Part shown: piece after piece, positions 34,415-43,736 of the stretch
Numbering within the stretch: position 1 is the first letter of the stretch
Layout: every line of letters begins with the position of its first letter
Notes under the pieces: generated by a model
Databases searched by the model: none
What the model was told of the DNA's origin: nothing
What the model saw: the letters and a program-made list of their open reading frames with translations, nothing else
Made by a program: the position numbers and the translations under genes
Origin: Bryobacteraceae bacterium
Lineage (GTDB): Bacteria; Acidobacteriota; Terriglobia; Bryobacterales; Bryobacteraceae
Direction of reading: 5' to 3'
Length of the DNA: 64,000 bases
NCBI GenBank assembly: GCA_025056455.1
Contig: JANWVY010000002.1
Coordinates: 46,639 to 110,638 of the forward strand

Positions 34415-37400
34415 TTAGCCGCGGTTGATGAGGTAGTAGATGACAGGCACGGTCATCCGCGACAGCAGCAGCGAGGCGATCTCGCCCGCCATTAGCGAGA
34501 TGGCGAGTCCTTGAAAGATCGGATCAAAGAGAATCACGCTCGCGCCAACCACGACTGCCGCCGCTGTCAGCATCATGGGACGGAAGCGCACCGCTCCAGC
34601 GTCAATGACCGCCTGGTCAAGCGGCATGCCCTCGTGCCTTCGCATTTCGATAAAGTCGACGAGAATAATCGAGTTGCGCACCACAATGCCTGCCCCGGCG
34701 ATGAAACCGATCATCGAGGTGGCCGTGAAGAACGCCTGGAGCAAACCATGCGCCGGCAGAATCCCAACGAGAGAAAAGGGGATGGCGGTCATGATCACGA
34801 GCGGGGTGAGAAAGCTTTGGAACCAGCCCACAACGAGGACGTAGATCAGCACCAGCACTGCCGCAAATGCAATTCCAAGGTCGCGGAATACTTCATAAGT
34901 GATGTGCCACTCACCGTCCCATTTCATCGAATACTGACTCCCATCCGAGGGTAAAGTAGCGGTGAATTGCTCAATCTTCATGGCCTCCAGCCTGGGACCG
35001 AGAGCCAGAATCGCGTAAACCGGGCTTTCAATGACGCCCGCCACATCCGCGGTCACGTAAGTGACGGGCATGAGGTTTTTGTGATAGATGCTCTGATCCT
35101 CTACGGTTTCTTCAACGCGCACCAGTTCCCGCAACGGTACGAGGCCGCCGCGCGTATCTTTAAGGCGCAGGTCGAGAATATGCGCCAAGTCGGTGCGCGC
35201 TGTGCGGTCCAGACGGATGAGCAGCGGAACGTCTTCCTTCGCCCCCGGGTCATGAAGTAAGCCGGCCACCTCGCCGCCAGCGGCAATTCGGAGCGCTTGC
35301 GCAAGGGTCGCCTCAGTGACGCCGTGAAGAGCGGCCTTTTCCCGGTCCAGCAAGATACGGTGCTTGGGCCGGTCGTCCTCAACATACCAGTCGATGTCGA
35401 CAATTCCCGGGATCGATTCCATGTGCCGCTTGATCTCGCGCGCGATTCGCTTGCGTTGCTCGAGATCTGGACCGTACACCTCCGCAACAAGCGTTTGTAA
35501 GACCGGCGGACCGGGTGGCACTTCTGCTACTTGAATGTTAGCGTTCCAGCGGCGCGCAACAGGAATTAAGGCTTCACGCATCGCTTTGGCGATTTCGTGG
35601 CTTTGCCGCTTGCGCTCGTGTTTTCCAAGGAGGTTCACTTGAATGTCGGCGACGTGAGAGCCTTGCCGGAGATAATAATGCCGGACCAGCCCGTTAAAAT
35701 TAAAGGGGGCCGCCGTTCCAACATAGGTCTGCACGTTCACTACTTCTGGACTTTTGAGGGCCACCTCCGCCAACTGCCGGGCTGCTTGCGCGGTGGTTTC
35801 GAGCGGCGTTCCCTCGGGCATGTCAATCACCACCTGGAACTCGCTCTTGTTGTCAAAGGGCAACATCTTGACTTTGACAAGCTGGAAATAAACGAGCGCC
35901 ATTGATCCCAACAGCATCCCTACGACCGCGGATAAAAAGGACCACCGGGCGGCAGGGCTTTTGAGTAGCGTCCCCATAAACCGCCGGTACAAACGGGTCG
36001 CCCAGTCTTCGCCCGAAGCGTGCATATGGCCGCCATGGGCGGGCAACACACGTACCGCCACATAAGGCGTCACGATAAAAGCCACAATCAGGGAAAACAT
36101 CATGGCCGCTGAGGCGCCAATAGGGATTGGCCGCATGTAGGGGCCCATCAAGCCACTGACAAAGGCCATGGGCAGAATGGCTGCAATGACGGTCAGCGTC
36201 GCGAGGATGGTCGGATTGCCCACCTCGTCCACCGCTTCGGCAGCTAGTTCGAGAAGCGGCTTGTTGGCGTTAGCGGGTAGGCGCTGGTGGCGCACCAGGT
36301 TTTCTACCACCACAATGGCGTCATCGACCAGAATGCCGATGGAGAAGATGAGCGCAAACAGCGTAATTCGGTTCAGAGTGTAGCCGTAGAGATAGAAGGT
36401 AGTGAGGGTAAGGGCAAGCGTCACAGGAATGGCGGCAAAAACGATCCAGGATTCTCTCCACCCCAACGTGATGGCGATCAGCAAGCTCACGGAAACAACG
36501 GCGATGCCCATGTGTTTGAGCAGCTCGTTGGACTTCTCCGCAGCTGTTTCCCCGTAGTGGCGGGTAACCGTCATCTCAAGGTCCGGTGGAAGCGACAGGC
36601 TTCTGACGCGCCGGAGAACCTCCTCGGCGACATCAATCGCATTCGTTCCCTTGCGCTTGGCTACCGCGAGCGTCACAGCAGGCTCAAAGCCTTGTTGGGC
36701 TGTGCCGAATTGCACGTATTGCACGGGCTCTTCGCCGCCATCCACCACATCGGCCACGTCACGCAGATAAACCGGACGCCCGTTATTGACACCCACCACG
36801 ACATCGCGCACCTGAGCGGCCGTTTGAAGAAAGGATCCTGCCTCGAGGATGAACTCGCGCTCCACGGTCGCATACTTGCCGGCCGGCAGCCGCTGATTCG
36901 AAAGCCCGAGCGCACGGTGAATTTCGCCCGGAGTGAGGCCATAGCGGGCCAGACGCGCCGGCTCGAGCAAGATACGAATTTGGCGCCGCTGACCGCCAAT
37001 CAAAGTTACGGCGGAAACGTTTGGCGTTTGTTTGATGACGTCATGGACCTGTGCCGCAACGAGCCGGAGCTGATAGTCATCGCAACGCTTGCTGTGAAAT
37101 GTCAGGGCAAGAATAGGTACGTCGTCGATGGATCGTGGCTTAACCAGAGGTGGAGTGGCCCCGGGCGGAATAAGATCGAAGTTGGCATACATTTTCTGAT
37201 TCAGCCGCACAATGGCTTTTTCTTCGTCCTCGCCAACTTTGAAGCGAACGATAGCCAGAGCCATTCCCGGACTGGAAGTCGAGTAAATGTACTCGACGCC
37301 AGGAATTTCCCAGAGCAACTTTTCCATGGGCCTGGTCACTCGTTCTTCCACTTCGCGAGCCGACGCCCCCGGCATCCCGACAAAGATATCGATCATCGGC

Positions 37401-37579
37401 ACGATGATCTGCGGCTCTTCCTCGCGCGGCAGCTTCCACAACGAGAACAAGCCGACAAGAATCGACGAAAGAATGAGCAAGGGGGTCAGCCGCGAATTCA
37501 CAAAGGCTCTCGCGATGCGGCCGGAAACGCCGAGATCCTTGCGCGGCGTCCGCATAGAAAGAGATTTCTCTTGGCTCAC
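34415..37579 (-). CDS. RND efflux transporter, permease subunit
   Basis: A 1054-residue inner-membrane RND pump (AcrB/HAE-1 type) with 12 membrane helices and two large periplasmic loops. It opens with [22 protein letters not shown] and [22 protein letters not shown]. Helix 4 carries the proton-relay [10 protein letters not shown], the drug-pump form rather than the DGAVVMVEN of heavy-metal pumps. The last gene of a DUF2892-TolC-MFP-RND operon; its start overlaps the MFP stop by 4 bp. Substrates are unknown. Confidence 0.92.
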   Translation of the reverse strand: MSQEKSLSMRTPRKDLGVSGRIARAFVNSRLTPLLILSSILVGLFSLWKLPREEEPQIIVPMIDIFVGMPGASAREVEERVTRPMEKLLWEIPGVEYIYSTSSPGMALAIVRFKVGEDEEKAIVRLNQKMYANFDLIPPGATPPLVKPRSIDDVPILALTFHSKRCDDYQLRLVAAQVHDVIKQTPNVSAVTLIGGQRRQIRILLEPARLARYGLTPGEIHRALGLSNQRLPAGKYATVEREFILEAGSFLQTAAQVRDVVVGVNNGRPVYLRDVADVVDGGEEPVQYVQFGTAQQGFEPAVTLAVAKRKGTNAIDVAEEVLRRVRSLSLPPDLEMTVTRHYGETAAEKSNELLKHMGIAVVSVSLLIAITLGWRESWIVFAAIPVTLALTLTTFYLYGYTLNRITLFALIFSIGILVDDAIVVVENLVRHQRLPANANKPLLELAAEAVDEVGNPTILATLTVIAAILPMAFVSGLMGPYMRPIPIGASAAMMFSLIVAFIVTPYVAVRVLPAHGGHMHASGEDWATRLYRRFMGTLLKSPAARWSFLSAVVGMLLGSMALVYFQLVKVKMLPFDNKSEFQVVIDMPEGTPLETTAQAARQLAEVALKSPEVVNVQTYVGTAAPFNFNGLVRHYYLRQGSHVADIQVNLLGKHERKRQSHEIAKAMREALIPVARRWNANIQVAEVPPGPPVLQTLVAEVYGPDLEQRKRIAREIKRHMESIPGIVDIDWYVEDDRPKHRILLDREKAALHGVTEATLAQALRIAAGGEVAGLLHDPGAKEDVPLLIRLDRTARTDLAHILDLRLKDTRGGLVPLRELVRVEETVEDQSIYHKNLMPVTYVTADVAGVIESPVYAILALGPRLEAMKIEQFTATLPSDGSQYSMKWDGEWHITYEVFRDLGIAFAAVLVLIYVLVVGWFQSFLTPLVIMTAIPFSLVGILPAHGLLQAFFTATSMIGFIAGAGIVVRNSIILVDFIEMRRHEGMPLDQAVIDAGAVRFRPMMLTAAAVVVGASVILFDPIFQGLAISLMAGEIASLLLSRMTVPVIYYLINRG

Positions 37580-38724
37580 TCGTTCGCCTCCACACGCATC
37601 CCGTCCTCAAGGCTGGCGGGCAAAGGATGAATGACTGCTTCTGACGGTTTGAGTCCCGTTAGCACGCGCACCATCCCTTGGCGAGCCTCCCCCGTGGTCA
37701 CTAAGCGACTTCGCGCCACACCCTGCTCCACCACGAAGACCGTTTCTAGCGACCCAAGCCGCCGGACCGCAGAGGCTGGAATCGCGAGGACGGTCTCGCT
37801 TTCGAAGGAAAACTTCACGCGGCCGGACATGCCACTGCGCAAGCCGGTAAGGGAAGGAAGATTGATTTTCACGGTCACCGAGCGGGAGGCCGCATCAACG
37901 GATGGAACAATCTCGCTGATCGCGACTGGAAGCTCACGGCCCAGAGCTTCGAGAGAAACGGTCACCATCTGTCCCCGCCTTAGCTTGAGCGCTAGGGATT
38001 CTTCCACTGGAACCTCGAGACGATAGGCGCCAGCCTGCTCGATCACGAGCAGCGGAGCGCCAGGAGTCACAAGGTTGCCGGGTTCAACTTTACGCTCAGT
38101 CACAATGCCAGCGAAGGGTGCGGCAATGGTTGTGTAACTGCGAAGAATATTGGCCGATTGGATGGCTTCAGCCGCGGCCTCGAGTTTCGCTTTGAGTTGC
38201 GCCTGGCGAGAGACAGCTTGGTCGAAGTTGGACTGTGCGAGGCGTAACTTGGCTTGCGCCTCGTCGAACTCTTGGTTGGAAATCGACTTTTTCTCAAACA
38301 GGTCCTGCATACGCCGGAACGTGACCTGAGCCAGTTCGAGTTGCGCTTTGGCCGCGGCGATGGCGCTCTGGATCTCGGCCCCGGTGCTTTCGGCCTCCCG
38401 GCGCGCCGCCTCAGCTTGGCGTACGGCGCTATCGAGATCCTTCGAATCGAGTGTCACCAGGACTTGCCCGGCGGAGAAGCTATCGCCCGTCTGGACGTGA
38501 ATCTCGCGGACGTAGGCCATGATCTTCGCGGCGAGTACACTGGTTGTGCGCGCCTGCACCGTACCGACGATTTCTCGCTCCACGGGCCACGATACAGCTG
38601 AAACGACAACGCGCTGCACGCGCATGGGTTTGTCTGCTGACTGAACTTGTTTTTGAGGATGCGGCGAGCTTGTACATCCGGCAAGTAAAGAAAGCGTCGC
38701 CAGCAAGATAGCTCGACTTTTCAA
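37576..38724 (-). CDS. RND efflux membrane fusion lipoprotein
   Basis: A 382-residue periplasmic adaptor with a lipobox (LLAGC, Cys17). It has a lipoyl-like first half ([19 protein letters not shown]), a long alpha-hairpin ([16 protein letters not shown] to [11 protein letters not shown]), the second lipoyl half ([18 protein letters not shown]) and beta-barrel plus membrane-proximal domains. It links the RND pump to the TolC channel. It overlaps both neighbours by 4 bp. Confidence 0.92.
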   Translation of the reverse strand: MKSRAILLATLSLLAGCTSSPHPQKQVQSADKPMRVQRVVVSAVSWPVEREIVGTVQARTTSVLAAKIMAYVREIHVQTGDSFSAGQVLVTLDSKDLDSAVRQAEAARREAESTGAEIQSAIAAAKAQLELAQVTFRRMQDLFEKKSISNQEFDEAQAKLRLAQSNFDQAVSRQAQLKAKLEAAAEAIQSANILRSYTTIAAPFAGIVTERKVEPGNLVTPGAPLLVIEQAGAYRLEVPVEESLALKLRRGQMVTVSLEALGRELPVAISEIVPSVDAASRSVTVKINLPSLTGLRSGMSGRVKFSFESETVLAIPASAVRRLGSLETVFVVEQGVARSRLVTTGEARQGMVRVLTGLKPSEAVIHPLPASLEDGMRVEANE

Positions 38725-40052
38725 CGCAACACCTCCGAATCCGGCGTCAACGCACCAGCAGCAAGGGCCACCATGGCCGCAGCGAGCCGCTGGTCATGCA
38801 CGGCGATTAGTTTTCTGAGCACGGCTTCGTTTTTCGCCGTTTCTGTGCGCAACAGGTCAGTCAGTGTGGCTAACCCCGCCTCGTAGCGGTTGCGAGTGAT
38901 GCGCAAGCTCTCCTCCGCTTGCGCCACCGCGGCGGAGGCTGTAGCCATGCGCTCATTGGCCGCCGTCCATTCCGCGTAGGCCTTTCGCACTTGAAGCCTT
39001 AAGGCAGAGCTAACTTGCTTGTGTTGCGCTTCGTAGCTTTTCATCATGGACTGGGCTTCCCGCAATTTCGCCCGGTCCGCATATCCATTAAATAAGTTCC
39101 ACCGCAGGTTTAAGCCTGCAAACCAGTTGCCCCCAGCTTGTGTGATGAAACGTCCGCGGTTTGCCTCCAAAACGCCCCGCGCAGAGACTTGCGGCAACCA
39201 GGCAAGACGGGCCAGCTGCGCTTGTTTCTGCGCGACTTCGATGCCAAGTAAAGCCTGTCTGGCGTCGGGGCGCTCGCTCAAAGCGCGTTTTTCAAGGTCC
39301 TCTAAGGCAGCAGGCAGGTTAGCGAGCGCCGTCAGGGGGGTGACGAGCTGGCGTTCCGTGTCCAGCGGCGCCCCCAGAGCCTCGTTCAGCGCAGCCTTGG
39401 CTACCTCCAGTTCGCTACGCCGTGCAATCTCATTCTCTTTCATCGCCGCCAAGTGGACCTTAAGGGACAGCACATCGGCGTCCGTGCTCATGCCTGCCGC
39501 CCGGACATTCTCGGCACGCTTGAGGTCCGCCGTTGCGCTGGCCACCGCCTCGCGCGCAACTTGCAAAGCCTGTTCGGCCAACAACACGCCCAGGTAGAAC
39601 CGAACGGCCCCGGCGCCGAGGTTCATTTCGACAAGGCGCCGTTCCTCATCGGTTAGCTGGCGCTGGAGCTCGGCAAGCTCGGTTTGCCGCTTAGTCAACC
39701 CAAAGTCCCAGAGTGTTTGGTCAACCGAGAGCACGGACTGAAAATTCTGCACCGAGCTCGGATTATTCAGCGCGTTGATGCGAAAATTTTCTTCCCCAAA
39801 GCGCCTCTGTGTGAGCAGGGTGCTAAAAACGAACACCGGATTATTGCTGCGCTGGTAGGACTCTTGGTAGTTCAACTTGGGCCATATCCCGCTGCGCGCT
39901 TGCTGGATGCGATGAAGGGCAGCATCGAGACGAGCCGAGGCGGCTTGAATCGACGGGTGCGAAGTTTGTGCAATTCTCACTGCCTCAGCCAGAGTCAGTG
40001 GCTGCTGCGCACCCAAGACGAGCGGCAGCAGCCCCAGGCTGAGCCATTTCAT
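38721..40052 (-). CDS. TolC-family outer membrane efflux channel
   Basis: A 443-residue outer-membrane factor with a leader (MKWLSLGLLPLVLGAQQ) and two tandem OEP repeats, each with long coiled helices (AASARLDAALHRIQQARSG; then QAQLARLAWLPQVS and AAVAQAEESLRITRNRYEAG). The start is the ATG that overlaps the DUF2892 stop by 4 bp; a longer reading would run through that gene. With the downstream MFP and RND genes it forms a full tripartite pump. Confidence 0.9.
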   Translation of the reverse strand: MKWLSLGLLPLVLGAQQPLTLAEAVRIAQTSHPSIQAASARLDAALHRIQQARSGIWPKLNYQESYQRSNNPVFVFSTLLTQRRFGEENFRINALNNPSSVQNFQSVLSVDQTLWDFGLTKRQTELAELQRQLTDEERRLVEMNLGAGAVRFYLGVLLAEQALQVAREAVASATADLKRAENVRAAGMSTDADVLSLKVHLAAMKENEIARRSELEVAKAALNEALGAPLDTERQLVTPLTALANLPAALEDLEKRALSERPDARQALLGIEVAQKQAQLARLAWLPQVSARGVLEANRGRFITQAGGNWFAGLNLRWNLFNGYADRAKLREAQSMMKSYEAQHKQVSSALRLQVRKAYAEWTAANERMATASAAVAQAEESLRITRNRYEAGLATLTDLLRTETAKNEAVLRKLIAVHDQRLAAAMVALAAGALTPDSEVLR

Positions 40053-40237
40053 GAGCGCACACCTAGCTTGCGTAAGAAGGTCATCATCGGGCACCAATCT
40101 GTGAAGGCCGATTGGAATAAGTTCAGCCCGACGAATGCAGTGAAAAGGAACCATCCCGGATGCACCCAGTAGCCCAGCGCCACGCTTAGCAGGACGAATG
40201 CCCCAGCAATCAATCGCAAATAGCGTTCGACAGTCAT
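40049..40237 (-). CDS. DUF2892/YgaP-like small membrane protein
   Basis: A 62-residue inner-membrane protein with two helices (LRLIAGAFVLLSVALGYW and FLFTAFVGLNLFQSAF) followed by TDWCPMMTFLRKLG. This matches the DUF2892 domain found alone or fused to rhodanese (YgaP) and in sulfur- or redox-linked loci. It is the first gene of the efflux operon, with a strong AGGAG ribosome-binding site, and overlaps tolC by 4 bp. Its role beside an RND pump is unclear; a thiol or sulfur-related pump substrate is one possibility. Confidence 0.8.
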   Translation of the reverse strand: MTVERYLRLIAGAFVLLSVALGYWVHPGWFLFTAFVGLNLFQSAFTDWCPMMTFLRKLGVRS

Positions 40238-40314
40238 TACGGTTAACTCCTGGTGGATAAGATTCAAATTGTTAAAAAAGGTGACAAACCACGGCGGCCT
40301 GACGTTTCTTTAAG

Positions 40315-40938
40315 ATGGAAGGACGCATGTTTGCGGAATCTGAAGAGGTGGCGCTAGCTCGGCGGCTGCTATCAGGCGACCGGACGGCATTTGACCGTTT
40401 TGTCGAACTCTTTCAGCGGAAGCTCTTCCATTACGTCTACATGATGTGCGGTCATCGCGAGGATGCCGAAGAGGTTGCCCAGGAAACGCTGCTGAAGATG
40501 TTCGAACACTTCGATCAGCTCCGCGAGCCAGAGCGGGTGAAGCCGTGGGCGTTCACCATCGCCCGGAACGTCTGTCACATGAAACGGCGGAAAAGCATCT
40601 TTGCTCCTGAGGAGGAAATTTCCCTGGACGATTTGATGCCCCAGTTCCGGGAAAGCGGCGATCGTCGAAAGCTTGAAATCGCCGACTGGTCCCGTCTACC
40701 GGATGATGAAGCGATTCGGCGCGAAGTTCGCGTTACGCTGGAGCAAGTCATCCGCGAGCTTCCGGACATTTACAAAAGCGTTTTGCTGTTGCGCGACGTC
40801 GAGGAACTCACGACGGAAGAAACAGCCGAAGTATTAGGAGTGAGCGCCGATGTGGTCAAAACGCGGCTGCATCGTGCCCGCCTCCTGGTGCGCAACAAGA
40901 TCGATAAGCATTTGCTTCACTCGGTGGGTGCGCGATGA
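40315..40938 (+). CDS. ECF-type RNA polymerase sigma factor
   Basis: A 207-residue sigma-70 family factor. Region 2 (FHYVYMMCGHREDAEEVAQE... PWAFTIARNVCHMKRR) and region 4 (ELPDIYKSVLLLRDVEELT... VLGVSADVVKTRLHRAR) are intact, and there is no region 3. It overlaps the following anti-sigma gene by 4 bp and diverges from the efflux operon, with 77 bp between starts; control of the pump by this pair is plausible but inferred. An internal ATG four codons in (40327) is an alternative start. Confidence 0.9.
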   Translation: MEGRMFAESEEVALARRLLSGDRTAFDRFVELFQRKLFHYVYMMCGHREDAEEVAQETLLKMFEHFDQLREPERVKPWAFTIARNVCHMKRRKSIFAPEEEISLDDLMPQFRESGDRRKLEIADWSRLPDDEAIRREVRVTLEQVIRELPDIYKSVLLLRDVEELTTEETAEVLGVSADVVKTRLHRARLLVRNKIDKHLLHSVGAR

Positions 40939-41210
40939 GTCTCACCAACAAGATGGATCCTGCTGGGAGATTGAGTTGCCGCGAAATCTTTGCGCTTCTC
41001 TCCCAATACCTTGACCGTGAGCTATCACCCGAGCTTTGCGACTGCCTTCAGAAGCACATTGAGGATTGTCCGCCCTGTGTGGAGTTCCTTGAGTCGCTGA
41101 AAAAGACGGTCCGCCTTTGTCAGGACCTGGAGCCAACCCATCAACCAACACCCTTGCCGGCCGCGCTTCGCCAACAGTTATTGGCTGCGTATCAGAAAAG
41201 CCAGAAATAA
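40935..41210 (+). CDS. anti-sigma factor with zinc-binding (zf-HC2) domain
   Basis: A 91-residue protein with the anti-sigma zinc motif HIEDCPPC and an upstream Cys in RLSCREIFALLSQYLDREL, the ZAS/zf-HC2 pattern. No membrane helix, so it is a soluble, probably redox- or zinc-responsive anti-sigma factor. Start overlaps the sigma-factor stop (ATGA). A long hairpin follows right after the stop. Confidence 0.88.
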   Translation: MSLTNKMDPAGRLSCREIFALLSQYLDRELSPELCDCLQKHIEDCPPCVEFLESLKKTVRLCQDLEPTHQPTPLPAALRQQLLAAYQKSQK

Positions 41211-41213
41211 AAA

Positions 41214-41256
41214 GCGGACCCGGCTGGGAGGCCTGTCGCCTCCAAGCCCGGACCGC
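41214..41256. terminator. long GC-rich hairpin after the sigma/anti-sigma pair
   Basis: Two 19-nt arms (41214-41232 and 41238-41256) pair with only three mismatches around a CTGTC loop. It starts three bases after the anti-sigma stop. No T-run follows, so it is a terminator-like or mRNA 3'-end stabilising structure rather than a textbook intrinsic terminator. Confidence 0.6.
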
Positions 41257-41422
41257 ATCCAATTGCACCCAAGTTTTCTTACATTCCGCGTTCTGATTGA
41301 GCGACCGAACGCTTTATGGTATCAAACTTTCGTCGCGCTGGCAGATGGAGGGGTTGGTGAGAAAACTCCCACTGACCAGCAAACCCTTTCAGAAGGTGCC
41401 CGGGTTGAGCGGCGCACCGGGC

Positions 41423-42097
41423 TCACTTCTCTTGATGGGAACGCTCAGTCACGGGGACAAGAGCGAAGCCAGGTAAGCCGGCCCCGCCTGAGTCGCGCTG
41501 TGGGAAGAAATTGTCGAAGTAGGCCCGACCACCGGGTGGAATGAGAAACTCCACCGAACGGAACTCTTGAAGGCTCTTCGCGTAAAGGCCGAGCCAGTGG
41601 CAAAAGGGAAGCTTCTCGCAGCCTGTATTCCGGTCCGGATCAATAAAAGAGTTTGTATCGCCTAGATACTGCGTCAACAACAACTTTCCCTTCCCTTCCG
41701 GTTCACTGTAAAACCGCACTTCGATGGCTTCCAGCGTCGGTTGGAGTAAAATCGCGTTATAGATGAAGACCAACTCCCGCCCCGGCTCGGCGAGGTCGAT
41801 GCGGAAGTAACGGTCGCCCGAAACTTTCAAAATTTTTTCCCCTTGATACCAAGGGTGCACTTTCACCGGCTCGCCCTCCGGGCGCGTGCCGCCGAATACC
41901 GCCTGAGCCTCTTTGGAAAAGATGATTCCAAGCAAAGGGCCAGGGCCCGAGCCTTGAGACCCATACCGGCCATGGTAGAACTCAAACGGTTCTTCCTGGT
42001 GTCGCAACTGTTCAAAAGAGATTTCAACACCCACCTGCGCCGCAAGTGGGAAGGTTAAGACTACTCCGAGCAGAATCCCTCTCAGGTTAACGTTCAT
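41423..42097 (-). CDS. secreted protein of unknown function
   Basis: A 224-residue protein with a leader (MNVNLRGILLGVVLTFPLAAQ). The body looks all-beta, with VEISFEQLRHQEEPFEFYHG at the start and a disulfide-capable NTGCEKLPFCHW. It ends in SVEFLIPPGGRAYFDNFF, a jelly-roll-like strand pair. No sorting signal is visible. I do not recognise the family. It diverges from the PEP-CTERM gene; 135 bp lie between the starts, including a run of eight T. Confidence 0.6.
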   Translation of the reverse strand: MNVNLRGILLGVVLTFPLAAQVGVEISFEQLRHQEEPFEFYHGRYGSQGSGPGPLLGIIFSKEAQAVFGGTRPEGEPVKVHPWYQGEKILKVSGDRYFRIDLAEPGRELVFIYNAILLQPTLEAIEVRFYSEPEGKGKLLLTQYLGDTNSFIDPDRNTGCEKLPFCHWLGLYAKSLQEFRSVEFLIPPGGRAYFDNFFPQRDSGGAGLPGFALVPVTERSHQEK

Positions 42098-42232
42098 GTC
42101 TTGTGCCTTTCGGTTGAGCAAGTATGGTGGTTTTTTGACCGCCCGATGATGTCGCGACCAAAACCGCTCGAAAGTCTCAACTGTTTTTTTTTCGGTCGGT
42201 GAGACTCTGCCCCCGAAAGTTACGCAATATCA

Positions 42233-43104
42233 GTGATGACGTGCAGGAGCTTCCTCTTCTTCTTACTCTTCTCGGTTGGCCTCAACGTAAGGGCCAGCGC
42301 CACTCCTATCGAGTGGTTCAATCCGATCAACTTCGCAGACATCAACACCAACACGGCGCCCTTCTTTAGGGGCGAGACGTATTGGCAGGGTTTTAATCAA
42401 GAGGATTTCACCAGTCCATCGATGCCGAACATCCGGCTGCGTGGCGCCATGTGTTTGGATGGACGAATGGTTGAGTGCGAGGGCATGTTGCCAGGAACTG
42501 GCGTGCTTCACCCGCTCACTTTACGGATCACGGAGTTTGTTTTCTCGTGCGATTCTGCGGAGGGTTGCGAGCCCATCGAGATAGTATTTTTCTCGACTTT
42601 ATTCTCAGCGGTGCAATGCGTCCTCCCGTTCCCACGAGCTGGCACATCATCGGCTGTTTGCTACCCAATCCAGCACTTCCGCGCAGCGTTCCAAGCTGTG
42701 AGGGAGTGGCCTCGTTGCAATCGCTTTGGATCGGATATCACTTTACGATGGCAAGCTTAGATCTAGACGGGAATCTCTTGGGACAGGCCGAATACGGCGA
42801 AGACAACGCGACGAATTTCACTGAAGTGAGGGGCAACTTCTCACTCGGAGGCCGGGGTGCAATCATACCCGAAGCACGACGCTATTCCTTCAGCACCCGG
42901 ATCCGGTTTGGCGGCGCACCAGTCTACGACGAGGAGGGAAATCTCATCGAGCTCAGCTCATGGTCTGGCGCAGTGGTGCTCCCCCTTTCTGTGGCTGCCA
43001 TGATCGAAACCTCCGGAAGTGAGATCCCGGAACCTGGCACGCTTGCGCTTACTAGCCTCTTGCTGCTTCTTTTTGGCCGCATCGGCCGAAAACCGCCGCG
43101 ATAA
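42233..43104 (+). pseudogene. PEP-CTERM sorting protein interrupted by a -1 frameshift
   Basis: Two overlapping reading frames join into one ~290-residue exported protein. The first frame gives a signal peptide (TCRSFLFFLLFSVGLNV) and an all-beta body up to GCEPIEIVFF. The second continues with FLDFILSGAMRPP and ends in a classic PEP-CTERM tail: EIPEPGTLALTSLLLLLFGRIGRK, given in parts as motif EIPEPGT, a hydrophobic helix and a basic end. The switch lies at a T5 run (42587-42591), a place where a -1 slip on TTT TTC restores the frame. It could be a mutation, a sequencing error or programmed frameshifting. PEP-CTERM tails are processed by an exosortase, not seen here. Confidence 0.7.
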
Positions 43105-43132
43105 TCAGCCTTCCCTCAGGGGATAATGGGGC

Positions 43133-43711
43133 ATGGAGGAGCGCCAAGGCAACCCTGCCATCACCGATCTACTCCTCCGATGGAAAACTGGCGACCCAGC
43201 GGCTCTCCGAGACCTTCTGCCAGTTGTCTATCAACAATTGCGTGCCGTAGCAGAGGCCTACTTACGCCGGGAGCGTCCCGACCACACCCTGCAAGCCACC
43301 GAATTAGTACACGAACTTTATATGCGGCTTGACAAGCAACGAGAAGCAAATTTTGCAAGCCGCAAGCAGTTCTTTGTTTTTGCCGCACGTTTGATGCGCT
43401 TTATCCTGATTGATCATGCCCGAAGTCACATCGCCAGAGGAGGGACGCAGCGCGCTCCACTACACGAAGAGATTGCTTGGATCAATGTTCGCTCACAGGA
43501 TATGATGGCGCTCGATCGCGCTCTTGAGGAGCTCGAAGCACTCGATCGGGCCAAGGTGGAGCTGCTGGAGTTGCGCTACTTTCTCGGCTTGACGGTTGAG
43601 GAAGCAGCTCAACAGATGGGCATCTCGCGCGCTACTGCGTTTCGCCAGTTGACCTTCATCAAGGCGTGGTTGTTCGAGCGTTTAAAAAACCTCAACGAAA
43701 CCCGTCCCTAG
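43133..43711 (+). CDS. ECF sigma factor (Acidobacteria/Planctomycetes type)
   Basis: A 192-residue sigma factor of the kind often found next to Ser/Thr kinases in Acidobacteria and Planctomycetes. Region 2 includes RRERPDHTLQATELVHELYMRL and FFVFAARLMRFILIDHARSH; region 4 includes VELLELRYFLGLTVEEAAQQM and GISRATAFRQLTFIKAWL. The kinase gene starts 25 nt after its stop. No anti-sigma factor is adjacent, consistent with control by phosphorylation (inference from known sigma-kinase pairs). Confidence 0.9.
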   Translation: MEERQGNPAITDLLLRWKTGDPAALRDLLPVVYQQLRAVAEAYLRRERPDHTLQATELVHELYMRLDKQREANFASRKQFFVFAARLMRFILIDHARSHIARGGTQRAPLHEEIAWINVRSQDMMALDRALEELEALDRAKVELLELRYFLGLTVEEAAQQMGISRATAFRQLTFIKAWLFERLKNLNETRP

Positions 43712-43736
43712 CATGAAAGACAGATGAGGAACTGAT

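Noticed and set aside
34415..37579. Heavy-metal (CusA/CzcA) RND pump
   Set aside because: Helix 4 reads [10 protein letters not shown], as in drug-type pumps, not the metal-type DGAVVMVEN.
36287..37630. Long open frame (~447 codons) antisense to the RND pump gene
   Set aside because: It is His/Asn/Arg-rich without any domain and lies fully opposite a well-conserved gene; high GC creates such shadows.
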